NCBI GenBank assembly: GCA_026707335.1 | Contig: JAPOXB010000126.1 | Span: 20,733-36,278, forward strand | DNA length: 15,546 bases | DNA from: Chloroflexota bacterium | GTDB lineage: Bacteria; Chloroflexota; Dehalococcoidia; Bin125 | Direction: 5' to 3' | Shown here: positions 6,486 to 14,584 of the stretch, piece after piece | How the letters are laid out: each line of letters opens with the position of its first letter | Numbering within the stretch: the stretch's first letter is position 1 | Notes under the pieces: model-generated | What the model was told of the DNA's origin: nothing | The model's input: the letters and a program-made list of their open reading frames with translations, nothing else | Databases searched by the model: none | Position numbers and translations under genes: made by a program

Positions 6486-8294
6486 TTAGTCGATCGGGAT
6501 GCTCGGTTCCTCCGGCTCCGGCGCGCCGCTCCGCAAGCGCTCCGGGATCCAGCGTTGCGCGCGCGCCTGCGCCACGCGTCGCAGATCGCCGAGGTTCCGG
6601 CCCAGGCTGACCCGGAAGAAATTCTGGTACACGGGCGTGCGCCGGTAGCGGCTGTAGCGGCGCCGGGCGAGGCGGCTCGGCCGCTGCGTCGCCAGCACGC
6701 CCAGCTCCTGCACGATCGCGGTGCGCAGCAGGCTCGCCGCCGCGTCCGGGTCAGCGTGCGCGCCGTCCTGCGGCTCCCGCACGATCAGGTCCACGACCCC
6801 CAGCTCGCGCGCGTCGCGCGCCGTCAGCCGCAGGCCCTCCGCGACCTCGTCCACCCGCGAGGCGTCGCCGTGCAGCGCCAGCGCCGCCTCCTCCGGCGAG
6901 GCGATCGTGAAGATCGCGTGCTCCAGGATCAGCACCCGGTCCGCGACGCTCAGAGCCAGCGCGGCGCCGCTTCCCCCCTCGCCGACAATCACCGCCAGCA
7001 CCGGCGTCCGCACCCGCGACAGCAACGCCAGCGTCGACGCCAGCGCCGCCCCGAGACCCCCCTCCTCCGCGGCGCGGGTCTGCTCGACGCCGCGCGTATC
7101 CACCAGCGTCACGACGGGCAGCGTGAACTTCTCCGCCAGTCGTGCCGCGCGCAGCGCCTTGCGCAGGCCGGCCGGCCGGACGGCGGCGGCTCGTCCGTCG
7201 GGCTCTCCCTGCTGGCCGATCAGGACCAGCGCCTCTCCACCGAGGTCGGCCAGCCCCGCGACGATGCCGCGGTCGTCGTCGCCGCTGCGGTCGCCGTGCA
7301 ACTCCACGAACGACGTGGTCATCCGCGCGATGTAGTCGAGCGCGTTCGGCCGCTGGCTGTGCCGGGCCAGTTCCACCGCGTGCCAGGGGCTGGTCGTGCC
7401 TCCATCCGGGCGCACGAAGGGCTCCAGGCGCCGCGTGATCTCAAGCCGCGTCGATGGGCTCATCAGGTCGATCAGCGTGGTCAGCAGGTCCCGCTGGCGA
7501 TCCCGCGGCACGACCTGGTCGATCAGCCCATGCGCCAAGTGCGACTCGGCGGTGTGCGCCTCCGGCTCCGGTGGTGTCGCCTCGTCGCGCTCGATGTCCC
7601 GCAGCGAGGTGTAGCCCATCAGCGCCCCCGGCTCGCCGATCAGCACGTCGGCCAGGTTCGCGAAGGAGCCGAACGCCGCGCCGGTGCTGGGATTCGACAA
7701 CACGCCGATGTGCGGCAGCCCCGCGAGATGATGGCGCTCGGCCGCCGCGGCCGTCTTCGCCATCTGCGTCAGCGCCAGGACGCCTTCCCGGACGCGCATC
7801 CCGCTCGAAGAGATGACCGACACCACCGGCGCCTTGCGGCGGGTCGCGTCCTCGAACGCCTGCGCCACCCGTTCCCCCACCACGACGCCCATGCTGCCGC
7901 CGAGGAAGCCGAAGTCGAGCACGATCAGCATCACCGAGCGGCCCCGCACTTCGCAGAAGCCCGTGATCGCCGCCTCCCGCAGCGCCGTGCGGCGGAACGC
8001 TTCGCGCAGCTGCCGCCGGTACGTGCCCCCGTCGGGGAAGGAGAGGGGATCGACCGAGGTCGTCGAGGCATGGGACTCGCGGAAGGTGCCGGGGTCGGCG
8101 AGCAGCCGGATCCGCGTCCAGGCGCTGATCGCGTGGTGGTAGCCGCAACTCCCGCAGACCCGGTGCGACTCGAAGCCCGGCGTATCACGGGTCGGCGTGC
8201 CGCACAGCACGCAGGCCTGATCCTCGGACTGCTCGGCGGGGATGCGGGGCTCCGGCGTGCGCCACCGGGCTACCAGGTCGGCGAGGGCGCGCAT
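6486..8294 (-). CDS. accDA: Fused acetyl-CoA carboxylase carboxyltransferase, beta-alpha (AccD-AccA)
   Basis: A 602-aa protein that joins the two carboxyltransferase subunits separate in E. coli; the enzyme moves carboxyl from biotin to acetyl-CoA to make malonyl-CoA for fatty acids. The N-terminal half is AccD-like: the zinc finger C28/C31 and C47/C50 is followed by FGFLGGSMGVVVGE (128-141) and GLIDQVV. The C-terminal half is AccA-like: RPNALDYI, FVELHGDRSGDD (329-340), RKALRAARLAEKFTLPVVTLVDT and VGEGGSGAALAL (437-448), ending in ARRRYSRYR. The usual AccA loop TPGAYPG reads TRGVEQT here. Start chosen at ATG 8294, preceded by GGAGA with about 6 bases of spacing; a GTG ten codons earlier (8324) lacks such a site. 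The gene follows ftsK by 102 bases, with no strong promoter seen between. A related acyl-CoA carboxylase or decarboxylase half is a possible alternative. Confidence 0.9.
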   Translation of the reverse strand: MRALADLVARWRTPEPRIPAEQSEDQACVLCGTPTRDTPGFESHRVCGSCGYHHAISAWTRIRLLADPGTFRESHASTTSVDPLSFPDGGTYRRQLREAFRRTALREAAITGFCEVRGRSVMLIVLDFGFLGGSMGVVVGERVAQAFEDATRRKAPVVSVISSSGMRVREGVLALTQMAKTAAAAERHHLAGLPHIGVLSNPSTGAAFGSFANLADVLIGEPGALMGYTSLRDIERDEATPPEPEAHTAESHLAHGLIDQVVPRDRQRDLLTTLIDLMSPSTRLEITRRLEPFVRPDGGTTSPWHAVELARHSQRPNALDYIARMTTSFVELHGDRSGDDDRGIVAGLADLGGEALVLIGQQGEPDGRAAAVRPAGLRKALRAARLAEKFTLPVVTLVDTRGVEQTRAAEEGGLGAALASTLALLSRVRTPVLAVIVGEGGSGAALALSVADRVLILEHAIFTIASPEEAALALHGDASRVDEVAEGLRLTARDARELGVVDLIVREPQDGAHADPDAAASLLRTAIVQELGVLATQRPSRLARRRYSRYRRTPVYQNFFRVSLGRNLGDLRRVAQARAQRWIPERLRSGAPEPEEPSIPID

Positions 8295-8396
8295 GGGCAA
8301 TCTCCAGCCTTCAGTATGCGCCACTCACGGCGGAGTCGCCTAGCGCCCCAGCGGAACGGTGCGTCGGATCCCCGCGAACGGCGACGGAGCGGCTGC

Positions 8397-10922
8397 TCAG
8401 GCGCCGCCGCCGCCGGGCGTGCCCACCGCCGCGTCGCGGGCCAGTACGACGCGAGACGGTCCGCCCTCGTCGGGCCCCACGACCCCGTTGCTCGCCAAGT
8501 CGTGCAACAGCCGCTCGGCGCGCGGATACCCGATCCGCAGCCGCCGCTGAATCATGGCCGCCGAGATGCGCGTGTGCTCTTCCGCCAGCGCCACCGCTCG
8601 GGGGTACATCGTGTCCGCGGGCTCTTGAGCCGGGACGGGATCGCGCGCTGTCGGGGGTCGGCTCGGTGTGGGCGGTGGCGGGGCCGAGAGCAGATCCTCG
8701 GCGGCGGCGGGTTCCTCGGGAGGAGCGGGCCGATCGGGGGGCGGGACGGCGGCGCGCTCCATCGCCTCGTCCAGCTGGTGGTCCAACGTCGGGCGCGGCA
8801 GGTTGCGGAACCGGTCCTGGGTCCAGAAGCCGATCACCCCCGAGATCTCCTCATCGGAGACGAACGCACCCTGCACCCGCTGCGCGGTGATCCGATCCTG
8901 GCTCTGGAAGAGCATGTCGCCACGGCCCAGCAGCTTCTCCGCCCCGGCCCGATCCATGATCACCCGCGAATCGGTCTGCGAACTCGTCGCGAAGGCGAGC
9001 CGGGTGGGGAAGTTGGCCTTGATCAGCCCGGTCACGACGTCCACCGACGGCCGCTGGGTCGCGATCACCAAGTGGATGCCGGTCGCGCGGGCGAGCTGCG
9101 CCAGCCGTACGAGTTGGGCCTCCACCTCGACCGGCGCGACCATCATCAGGTCCGCCAGCTCGTCGAGGATGACCACCCAGTACGGCAGCGGCCCCTCTGG
9201 TCGCTCGACGGCGTTGTAGGCCGTGATGTTGCGGGCGCCAACCTGCTGGAAGCGGTGGTAACGCCGTTCCATCTCCGCCACGACGACCGCCAGGACGCCC
9301 GTCACCTCCTCCGCGTCCGTGATGACGCGGGAGAAGGCCAAGTGAGGGATCTCCTTGTACTCGGTCAGTTCCACCCGCTTCGGGTCGACCAGCACGAGCC
9401 GCAACGACTCCGGCGAGTGGTGCGTGATCAGACTCGTGATGATGCCGTTGATCGACACGCTCTTGCCCGACCCCGTCGCCCCCGCGATGAGCAGGTGGGG
9501 CATCCCCGTGAGGTCCACCGCGATCGGCTGTCCGGCGACGCCACGCCCCAGCGCCATGGCCAGGCCACCGCGCTTTGCGACCCGCTGGAACTCCCGCGAC
9601 TCGATCACCCCACGCAACGAGACGATGCGCGTCTCCTTGTTGGGCACCTCGATGCCGATGACCGGCTGGCCCGGCACGGGGGCTTCCACGCGGATCGACG
9701 GAGCCGCCAGGGCCAGTGCGAGGTCGTTGGTGAGCCGCGTGATCTTGTTCACCCGCACCCGCGTCCGGCCGATCTCCTCGACGCGGAGGACGGGCTTGCC
9801 GTCGTCATCCAGCTGCGGCGCCCCGTCGGCATCCTTCACGGCGACCGTCCGCGTCTTCACGTCCCAGCCCGGCTCGACGCCGAACTGCGTGACGGACGGC
9901 CCCTCGTTAATCTGCGTCACCTGCGCGTCCACGCCGAACGACGCCAGCGTGTCGATGATCACCTGCGCCTGCCGCGCGCTGTCGCTGCTGCCCGTGAGTT
10001 TCGTATCGGGTTTGAGCAGGCTGAGCGGCGGCAGGATCCACCCGTCCGGGCTGCGACGGCGGCCGTTCAGTTCGGATGGCTCGGGGCGCGCGGGTTCTTC
10101 CGCGGGAGAGGGGGACGCCTTCTGCTGCGTCGGCGCGCCGCTCCCGACGAGCTCCGCAGCCGGGGCTTCGGCCACCGTCTCCTCGGGCGCCGGGCCCGAT
10201 GGAGCGGCGATCGGAGCCGGAGGCAGATGGGGCTCGGCGGCAGGGAGGGTCGTCTCGGGCGCGTACACGTCGGCCGACTGCTCGGGTCCAACACCGACTT
10301 CCCACATCTCGGTCGGGCGCCGTCGTGGGCGGGTGATCCAAAGCATGCGCAACTGCCGGACCAGCCAGCGACTGCCGATCCAGGCCAGCGTGCCGCCCAG
10401 CAGCAGCGCCTGCGCCGTGTGGTGGGACGTGATCAAGGCGGAGATCGTCACCGCCATCAGCAGCATGATCGCCACGCCATGGACCGACGCGAGCCACGCG
10501 CCGACGTTGCCGGTGGCCGAGATCAGCGAGAGATCGGCCGGTCCCAGCGTCCACGCGGGGGTGAAGAACCCGGCGATCCCGAGGCCGATCGCGTAGACCA
10601 GCGCCCCGATCCCCGCGGCGCGGGCCGTCCGTCGCGTGGGCAGCGGGGTCGCGCCGGCGACCAGCCACAGTCCCAGCACGATGCACAGCGCCAGGATTGG
10701 GAAGACGCCGAGGCCCAGCGCCTCCGCGACGCCGGCGCGAGCGTCGGCCAGCACATCGATCTGCACCAGCCAGGCCGTCATCAGGCCGGCGATCGCGATC
10801 AGCGCGACGCCGAGCAGCGCGATCGTCTGCCCCGGCACGCTCGCCAGCCATCGGACGAACAGTGGACGCCGGCCGGCGGATCGCCCCTTTCGCGGGGTCG
10901 CCGTCTTGGAGGATCGAGCCAT
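8397..10922 (-). CDS. ftsK: DNA translocase FtsK/SpoIIIE
   Basis: An 841-aa membrane-anchored motor that pumps chromosomal DNA through the closing septum. The N-terminal part has four likely membrane segments (about 31-54, 72-90, 103-121 and 148-165), then a proline/alanine/glutamate-rich linker (about 200-300). The motor domain has Walker A GATGSGKS (481-488), DPKRVELTEY (513-522), Walker B VVILDELADLMM (583-594, acids 587-588), ARATGIHLVIATQRPSVDVV, and FATSSQTDSRVIMD. After a second Pro-rich linker, the C-terminal winged-helix gamma domain (about 772-828: YPRAVALAEEH, RRLRIGYPRAERLL) should read polar DNA sequences. An insert of about 30 residues after FGVEPGW (351-385) is of a kind I associate with Chloroflexota. 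Start ATG 10922; its ribosome binding site lies in a hairpin. rnj ends 65 bases upstream. Confidence 0.97.
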   Translation of the reverse strand: MARSSKTATPRKGRSAGRRPLFVRWLASVPGQTIALLGVALIAIAGLMTAWLVQIDVLADARAGVAEALGLGVFPILALCIVLGLWLVAGATPLPTRRTARAAGIGALVYAIGLGIAGFFTPAWTLGPADLSLISATGNVGAWLASVHGVAIMLLMAVTISALITSHHTAQALLLGGTLAWIGSRWLVRQLRMLWITRPRRRPTEMWEVGVGPEQSADVYAPETTLPAAEPHLPPAPIAAPSGPAPEETVAEAPAAELVGSGAPTQQKASPSPAEEPARPEPSELNGRRRSPDGWILPPLSLLKPDTKLTGSSDSARQAQVIIDTLASFGVDAQVTQINEGPSVTQFGVEPGWDVKTRTVAVKDADGAPQLDDDGKPVLRVEEIGRTRVRVNKITRLTNDLALALAAPSIRVEAPVPGQPVIGIEVPNKETRIVSLRGVIESREFQRVAKRGGLAMALGRGVAGQPIAVDLTGMPHLLIAGATGSGKSVSINGIITSLITHHSPESLRLVLVDPKRVELTEYKEIPHLAFSRVITDAEEVTGVLAVVVAEMERRYHRFQQVGARNITAYNAVERPEGPLPYWVVILDELADLMMVAPVEVEAQLVRLAQLARATGIHLVIATQRPSVDVVTGLIKANFPTRLAFATSSQTDSRVIMDRAGAEKLLGRGDMLFQSQDRITAQRVQGAFVSDEEISGVIGFWTQDRFRNLPRPTLDHQLDEAMERAAVPPPDRPAPPEEPAAAEDLLSAPPPPTPSRPPTARDPVPAQEPADTMYPRAVALAEEHTRISAAMIQRRLRIGYPRAERLLHDLASNGVVGPDEGGPSRVVLARDAAVGTPGGGGA

Positions 10923-10925
10923 GCG

Positions 10926-10940
10926 GGAGCGCCTCGCTCC
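10926..10940 (-). promoter_or_regulatory. Hairpin over the ftsK ribosome binding site
   Basis: Read on the coding strand, GGAGCG-AGG-CGCTCC forms a perfect 6-bp GC-rich stem with a 3-base loop, 3 bases before the ATG at 10922. The purine runs that could act as Shine-Dalgarno (GGAG in the 5' arm, GAGG across arm and loop) lie within it, so folding should hide the site unless ribosomes arriving from rnj or another factor open it. A competing CCTCG/CGAGG stem overlaps it (10932-10946). Function is inferred. Confidence 0.5.
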
Positions 10941-10987
10941 GCGAGGTCACCCAAGAGAAGGCGAGGGCGAACGACGGCAGCCGCCCG

Positions 10988-12655
10988 CTACACCTCTACC
11001 ACCACCGGTAACACCATAGGCCGCTGGCGCGTTTCGCGGTACAGGAAGCGTGAAATCTCGTCCTTGACGATCTCATGCAGGGCAGCCGCTTCCACCGGGT
11101 GGCTGTCCCGGGCGAGCATCTCGTGCAGCGCCTCCGCCGTTCGGTCGCGCAGCGCCGGCGATTCGTCGAGACCCGTGAAGCCTCGCGAGACGACGTCGGG
11201 ATCCGCCACCACGGCCCCCGTCTCGTGATCCACTGTGACGACCACGACCACGACGCCGTCCGTCGCAAGGTGCTGGCGATCACGCAGCACGGTGTGGTCC
11301 ACGTCGCCCACGCTCATGCCGTCGACGAACACGTACGCCGCCGAGGCCTCGTCGACTACCGCCCCGCCTCGGGGCGTCAACTCGAAGACGGCGCCGTCGC
11401 GCAGCAGATGCGTGTTCTCGGGCGCCACGCCCATCGCCTGCGCCAGCTTCACGTGGGCCGCCAGGTGCCGGTGCTCGCCGTGCACTGGGATGAAGTGGCG
11501 GGGCTTCACGAGTCCCAGCACCGTCTTCAACTCCTCCTGGGCCGCGTGCCCGCGTACGTGCACGTTCGCCGCGCCGCCCTGCGCGTAGCGCACCTCCGCC
11601 CCGACCCGGAACAGGTTGTCGATGGTGCGATTGACGGCCGACTCGTTGCCCGGGATGGGGTTGGACGACATGACAACGGTGTCGCCGGACTTGATGCGCA
11701 CGTCGCGGTGGTCCCCCATCGACATGCGCGCCAGCGCCGACATCGGCTCGCCCTGGCCGCCCGTGCAGACGATGACCACGTCCTCATCGGGGAAGTTCTC
11801 GTGCTGGCCGATGTCGCGGATCACCCCGGCCGGGGACTGGATGTAGTTCAACTCGCGCGCCATCTTCACGTTCTGCACCATCGAGCGGCCGGTGGGGAAG
11901 ACGGTCCGGCCGGCGTGCTCCGCCCCATCGACGATCTGCTGCACCCGCGCGATCTGCGACGCGAAGGTCGCGATGATCACGCGCCCCGGCGCTGTCAGCA
12001 TCACGTGCTCCAGCGCCTCCCCCACCGACAGTTCAGACTCGGTGTGGCCCGGCGTGTCAGCGTAGGTCGAGTCGCTGCAGAGCAGTTGCACGCCTTCCTC
12101 CCCGTACAGCGCCAAGCGGTTGAGGTCGGTGGGCACGCTCATCACCGGGGTGTGATCGATCTTGAAGTCCCCCGTGTGGATCACGATGCCGGCCGGCGTG
12201 CGCAGCGCGATCCCCATCGCGTCCGGGATCGAGTGCGCCACTGGGAAGTACTCCGCTGTGATCGAACCGCAGTCGACGACGGTGTCTTCCGTCACCTGGA
12301 TCTGCTCGATGCCCCGGATGTTCGCGTTGCGCAGCTTCACGCCGATCAGGCCTTGCGCGAGCCGCGACGCGTAGATCGGCGCGGGCAGGTCGGGCAGCAG
12401 ATGCGGCAACGCGCCGATGTGGTCCTCGTGGCCGTGCGTGATCAGGTAGGCGCGCAGCTTCTCGCGGCGCTCCAGCAGGTAGGTCACGTCCTGGATGATG
12501 TAGTCGATGCCGTGCATCTCCTCGGAGGGGAAGAGGATGCCGGCGTCGACGACAACGATGTCGTCCCGGGTCTCGAAGACCATCATGTTGCGGCCGATTT
12601 CGCCCAGGCCGCCCAGGGGCACGACGCGCAGGCCGTCCGCGGGAATCGAACTCAC
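10988..12655 (-). CDS. rnj: Ribonuclease J
   Basis: RNase J is a metallo-beta-lactamase-fold ribonuclease with 5'-3' exo- and endonuclease activity, central to RNA decay and rRNA maturation in bacteria without RNase E-based systems. The product is 555 aa, the normal length. Seen: LGGLGEIGRNMMVFE (14-28), the zinc motif HGHEDH (74-79), HSIPDAMG with H141, HTGDFK with D163, SDSTYAD (194-200), the beta-CASP motifs FASQIARVQQI and TGGQGEPMSALARM (298-311), SSNPIPGNE, VHVRGHAAQEELK (365-377) and PVHGEHRHL (H392). A complete C-terminal dimerisation region follows. The start is GTG 12655, with AAGGAG five bases before it; longer in-frame starts up to 12829 add a low-complexity segment without homology and are rejected. 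ftsK lies 65 bases downstream on the same strand, so co-transcription is likely. Confidence 0.97.
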   Translation of the reverse strand: MSSIPADGLRVVPLGGLGEIGRNMMVFETRDDIVVVDAGILFPSEEMHGIDYIIQDVTYLLERREKLRAYLITHGHEDHIGALPHLLPDLPAPIYASRLAQGLIGVKLRNANIRGIEQIQVTEDTVVDCGSITAEYFPVAHSIPDAMGIALRTPAGIVIHTGDFKIDHTPVMSVPTDLNRLALYGEEGVQLLCSDSTYADTPGHTESELSVGEALEHVMLTAPGRVIIATFASQIARVQQIVDGAEHAGRTVFPTGRSMVQNVKMARELNYIQSPAGVIRDIGQHENFPDEDVVIVCTGGQGEPMSALARMSMGDHRDVRIKSGDTVVMSSNPIPGNESAVNRTIDNLFRVGAEVRYAQGGAANVHVRGHAAQEELKTVLGLVKPRHFIPVHGEHRHLAAHVKLAQAMGVAPENTHLLRDGAVFELTPRGGAVVDEASAAYVFVDGMSVGDVDHTVLRDRQHLATDGVVVVVVTVDHETGAVVADPDVVSRGFTGLDESPALRDRTAEALHEMLARDSHPVEAAALHEIVKDEISRFLYRETRQRPMVLPVVVEV

Positions 12656-12685
12656 GGGTACTCCTTGCCCGACATGCCCACCGTA

Positions 12686-12705
12686 CCCCAGTCGACCCGC
12701 TGGGG
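12686..12705 (-). other. Inverted repeat in the rnj leader
   Basis: CCCCAG (12686-12691) and CTGGGG (12700-12705) form a perfect 6-bp stem with an 8-base loop, about 30 bases before the rnj start on the minus strand. It may be a stem-loop in the 5' untranslated region. Autoregulation of ribonuclease messages through their leaders is known for other nucleases; here that is only inference. No run of T follows, so it is not a typical terminator. Confidence 0.35.
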
Positions 12706-12831
12706 CTGGCGCGGGGACGTCCATCCCCGGCCGGAACGCGCCGCCTATCCTCGACGGAGAGCAAACGACAGCGCGGCGTTCGGTGTCTCGGGGCGGAGAA
12801 GCGGACCCGCCCGACTGGGCAGGGGTCATCG

Positions 12832-13767
12832 ATGTTCGGTGCGCAACTCCGCAACCACGCGACGTCCTGGGAAGACATCAAAGCGGTGCTCGGGGTCATG
12901 GAGGCGGGCCGCTGGACCAGCGCCTACACCTACGACCACTTCATCCCGCCCCGCGGCTATCACAACCCGAGCGACGAAGTGAGCGAATACGACTCGATCC
13001 CGACGCTCGAGGGGTGGACGCTGCTCGCGAGCATGGCCGCCGTGACCAGCCGGCTTGAGCTCGGCGTCCTCGTCGGCGGGAACACCTACCGCAATCCCGT
13101 GCTGACCGCCAAGATGGCCGCGACCATCGACGAGGTGTCGGGAGGCCGCGTCATCCTGGGCATCGGCTCGGGCTGGATGGTGCGGGAGCACCAAGCGTAC
13201 GGCTGGGACTTCCCATCGATGAAGGAGCGCTCCGATCGGCTCGAGGAGGCCTGCGAGTTGATCCGCCTGCTCTTCGACTCCGACGGGTTGGTGGACTATC
13301 GCGGCCGCTACTACACGCTGAGGCAGGCGCCCTTCGAGCCCAAGGGCGTCCGACGGCCGATCCCGATCATGGTCGGCGGGGAGGGGCCCACGCGCACGTT
13401 GAAGACGCTCGCGATGTACGGCGACATCATGAACGTCTGCGCGACGCCGGAGGATCTCAAGCGGCAGCGCGCCATCCTGGAACGGCACTGCGACGCGGTG
13501 GGCCGTGATCCGGCGCAGATCACGACCACCGTGCACATGCCGATTCGCATCATCCGCGACGAGCAGCAGGCGCTGGAGATCCGCGCCCGCGACTACACCC
13601 TCAGGCTCGGGCCCGACTGGACGCTGCTCGGGACGCCGCGATACCTGATCGACAAGTGCGGCGCGTACATCGATGCGGGCGTCGACGAATTCTGCTTCGC
13701 GTCGATCGAACAGAAGCCGGAGTTCTACGAGGAGTTGGACGCGGAGGTCTTCGCCGCCTTCGATTAG
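12832..13767 (+). CDS. LLM-class (luciferase-like) F420-dependent oxidoreductase
   Basis: A 311-aa TIM-barrel enzyme of the bacterial luciferase superfamily, cytosolic. Features: TYDHF near the N-terminus (33-37), LEGWTLLASMAAVTSRLELGVLV (59-81, the strand and helix common to the group), NPVLTAKMAATIDEVSGGRVILGIGSGW (88-115) and a helix with ERSDRLEEACELIRLLF (132-148), followed by FEPKGVRRPIPIMVGGEG. This pattern is characteristic of LLM flavin/F420 proteins. Whether the cofactor is F420 or FMN, and what the substrate is, cannot be read from the sequence; F420 is favoured by similarity to actinobacterial and chloroflexal members. ATG 12832 has AGGGG (12821-12825) six bases before it. The gene is divergent from rnj (176-base gap) and convergent with udg (30-base gap), so it is likely transcribed alone; no clear promoter is seen in the gap. 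Confidence 0.9.
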   Translation: MFGAQLRNHATSWEDIKAVLGVMEAGRWTSAYTYDHFIPPRGYHNPSDEVSEYDSIPTLEGWTLLASMAAVTSRLELGVLVGGNTYRNPVLTAKMAATIDEVSGGRVILGIGSGWMVREHQAYGWDFPSMKERSDRLEEACELIRLLFDSDGLVDYRGRYYTLRQAPFEPKGVRRPIPIMVGGEGPTRTLKTLAMYGDIMNVCATPEDLKRQRAILERHCDAVGRDPAQITTTVHMPIRIIRDEQQALEIRARDYTLRLGPDWTLLGTPRYLIDKCGAYIDAGVDEFCFASIEQKPEFYEELDAEVFAAFD

Positions 13768-13797
13768 CTCCCGGGGGGCGCGGCTCCCTCGCCGCCG

Positions 13798-14427
13798 CTA
13801 GAGCAGCGAGAGTTGCTTCGCGGGATCCGCCCGCCCCGTTGGTGCGGCCGCCGTCGCCTGTGCGGCCGGCCGCTCCGACGTCGCCAGCAGCGCCGGGATG
13901 CGGTCGAAGTCCTCCCGCAGCACCCGCGCCAGGGCGCCCTGCCGCAACGCGGCGGCCGGGTGATAGACCGGGTACACGCGATGCACCCCGCTCTGGATCA
14001 CCTTCCCGTGCGACCGCCCCATCGCCGCGCCGGGAACGAAGTACTGCATCGCGAAGCGGCCCAGCGTCACGATCAGCTTCGGGCGGATGCCGCCGATCTG
14101 CTCGGTCAGGTACGGCTCGCAGGCCGCGATCTCGCTCGGCTCGGGGTCGCGGTTGTTCGGCGGCCGGCACTTGACGACGTTCGTGACGAAGACGTCCGCC
14201 CGCGTCATCCCGATGCGCGCCAGCAGTTCGTCCAGCAGCGCCCCCGCCCGTCCCACGAACGGACTGCCCTGCTGGTCCTCGTAGAACCCCGGCCCCTCGC
14301 CGATGAACATCAACTCCGCGGTCGGATCGCCGTCGCCGGGGACCGTGCGCGTACGCCCCTTGGCTAGCGCGCAGGCGTGGCAGCCGGCAATGCGCGCGTT
14401 GATCGATTGCAGTTGGCCGATCTCCAC
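13798..14427 (-). CDS. Type 4 (UDGa) uracil-DNA glycosylase
   Basis: A 209-aa iron-sulfur uracil-DNA glycosylase that removes uracil from DNA, the first step of base excision repair. Four cysteines in the family pattern hold a [4Fe-4S] cluster: C16, C19, C87 and C103. The catalytic/uracil-binding motif 1 reads GEGPGFYED (43-51; GEAPG is common), then SPFVGRAG (55-62), TNVVKCRPPNNRDP (82-95) and HPAA with H156. The C-terminus (about 182-209) is an alanine/proline-rich, probably disordered tail ending QLSLL. GTG 14427 is used: GGAGG lies seven bases upstream. It is transcribed in the same direction as tatC, 157 bases upstream, and converges with the LLM gene. A role in countering cytosine deamination suits a high-GC or warm-living organism, but the habitat is not shown here. 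Confidence 0.95.
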   Translation of the reverse strand: MEIGQLQSINARIAGCHACALAKGRTRTVPGDGDPTAELMFIGEGPGFYEDQQGSPFVGRAGALLDELLARIGMTRADVFVTNVVKCRPPNNRDPEPSEIAACEPYLTEQIGGIRPKLIVTLGRFAMQYFVPGAAMGRSHGKVIQSGVHRVYPVYHPAAALRQGALARVLREDFDRIPALLATSERPAAQATAAAPTGRADPAKQLSLL

Positions 14428-14493
14428 GAGAACGCCTCCACCTCCCCAGCGGCGAGTCGAAGGGCACGACCGCGCCGCGGTTGGCGAGAGGCT

Positions 14494-14537
14494 AGCAACG
14501 GGCGCCGTCCGGCTGGAAGCCTCCGGCCCCCGTTGCT
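14494..14537. other. Strong hairpin between tatC and udg
   Basis: AGCAACGGG (14494-14502) pairs perfectly with CCCGTTGCT (14529-14537). Inside, GGCT (14511-14514) and AGCC (14518-14521) form a second small stem with a 3-base loop, so the loop can fold further. No T-tract follows on either strand, so a standard Rho-independent terminator is doubtful. It lies in the 157-bp spacer, and could separate tatC from udg transcription, be an RNA-stabilising stem, or be a repetitive element; copies elsewhere cannot be seen here. Confidence 0.55.
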
Positions 14538-14584
14538 GCGTTATCGGCGTGGGTTATGGCAGGACAGTCGGCGGACGTGGCGAT

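Noticed and set aside
5649..11228. A plus-strand open frame of 1859 codons running antisense to accDA, ftsK and the end of rnj, plus long antisense frames opposite uvrB (3376-5646, minus) and rnj (11075-12982, plus).
   Set aside because: Each is opposite a gene with clear family motifs. The translations are rich in Arg, Ala, Gly, His and Asp and lack recognisable domains, as expected for a shadow frame in high-GC DNA, where stop codons are rare.
12656..12829. An N-terminal extension of RNase J up to 12829.
   Set aside because: The added residues are low-complexity and have no counterpart in RNase J. GTG 12655 has AAGGAG at the right distance and gives the normal 555 aa length.
12832..14427. 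A defence or mobile island around the LLM oxidoreductase and udg.
   Set aside because: Both are common chromosomal genes with base composition like their neighbours, and there are no recombinase, repeat borders or toxin-antitoxin-like genes.
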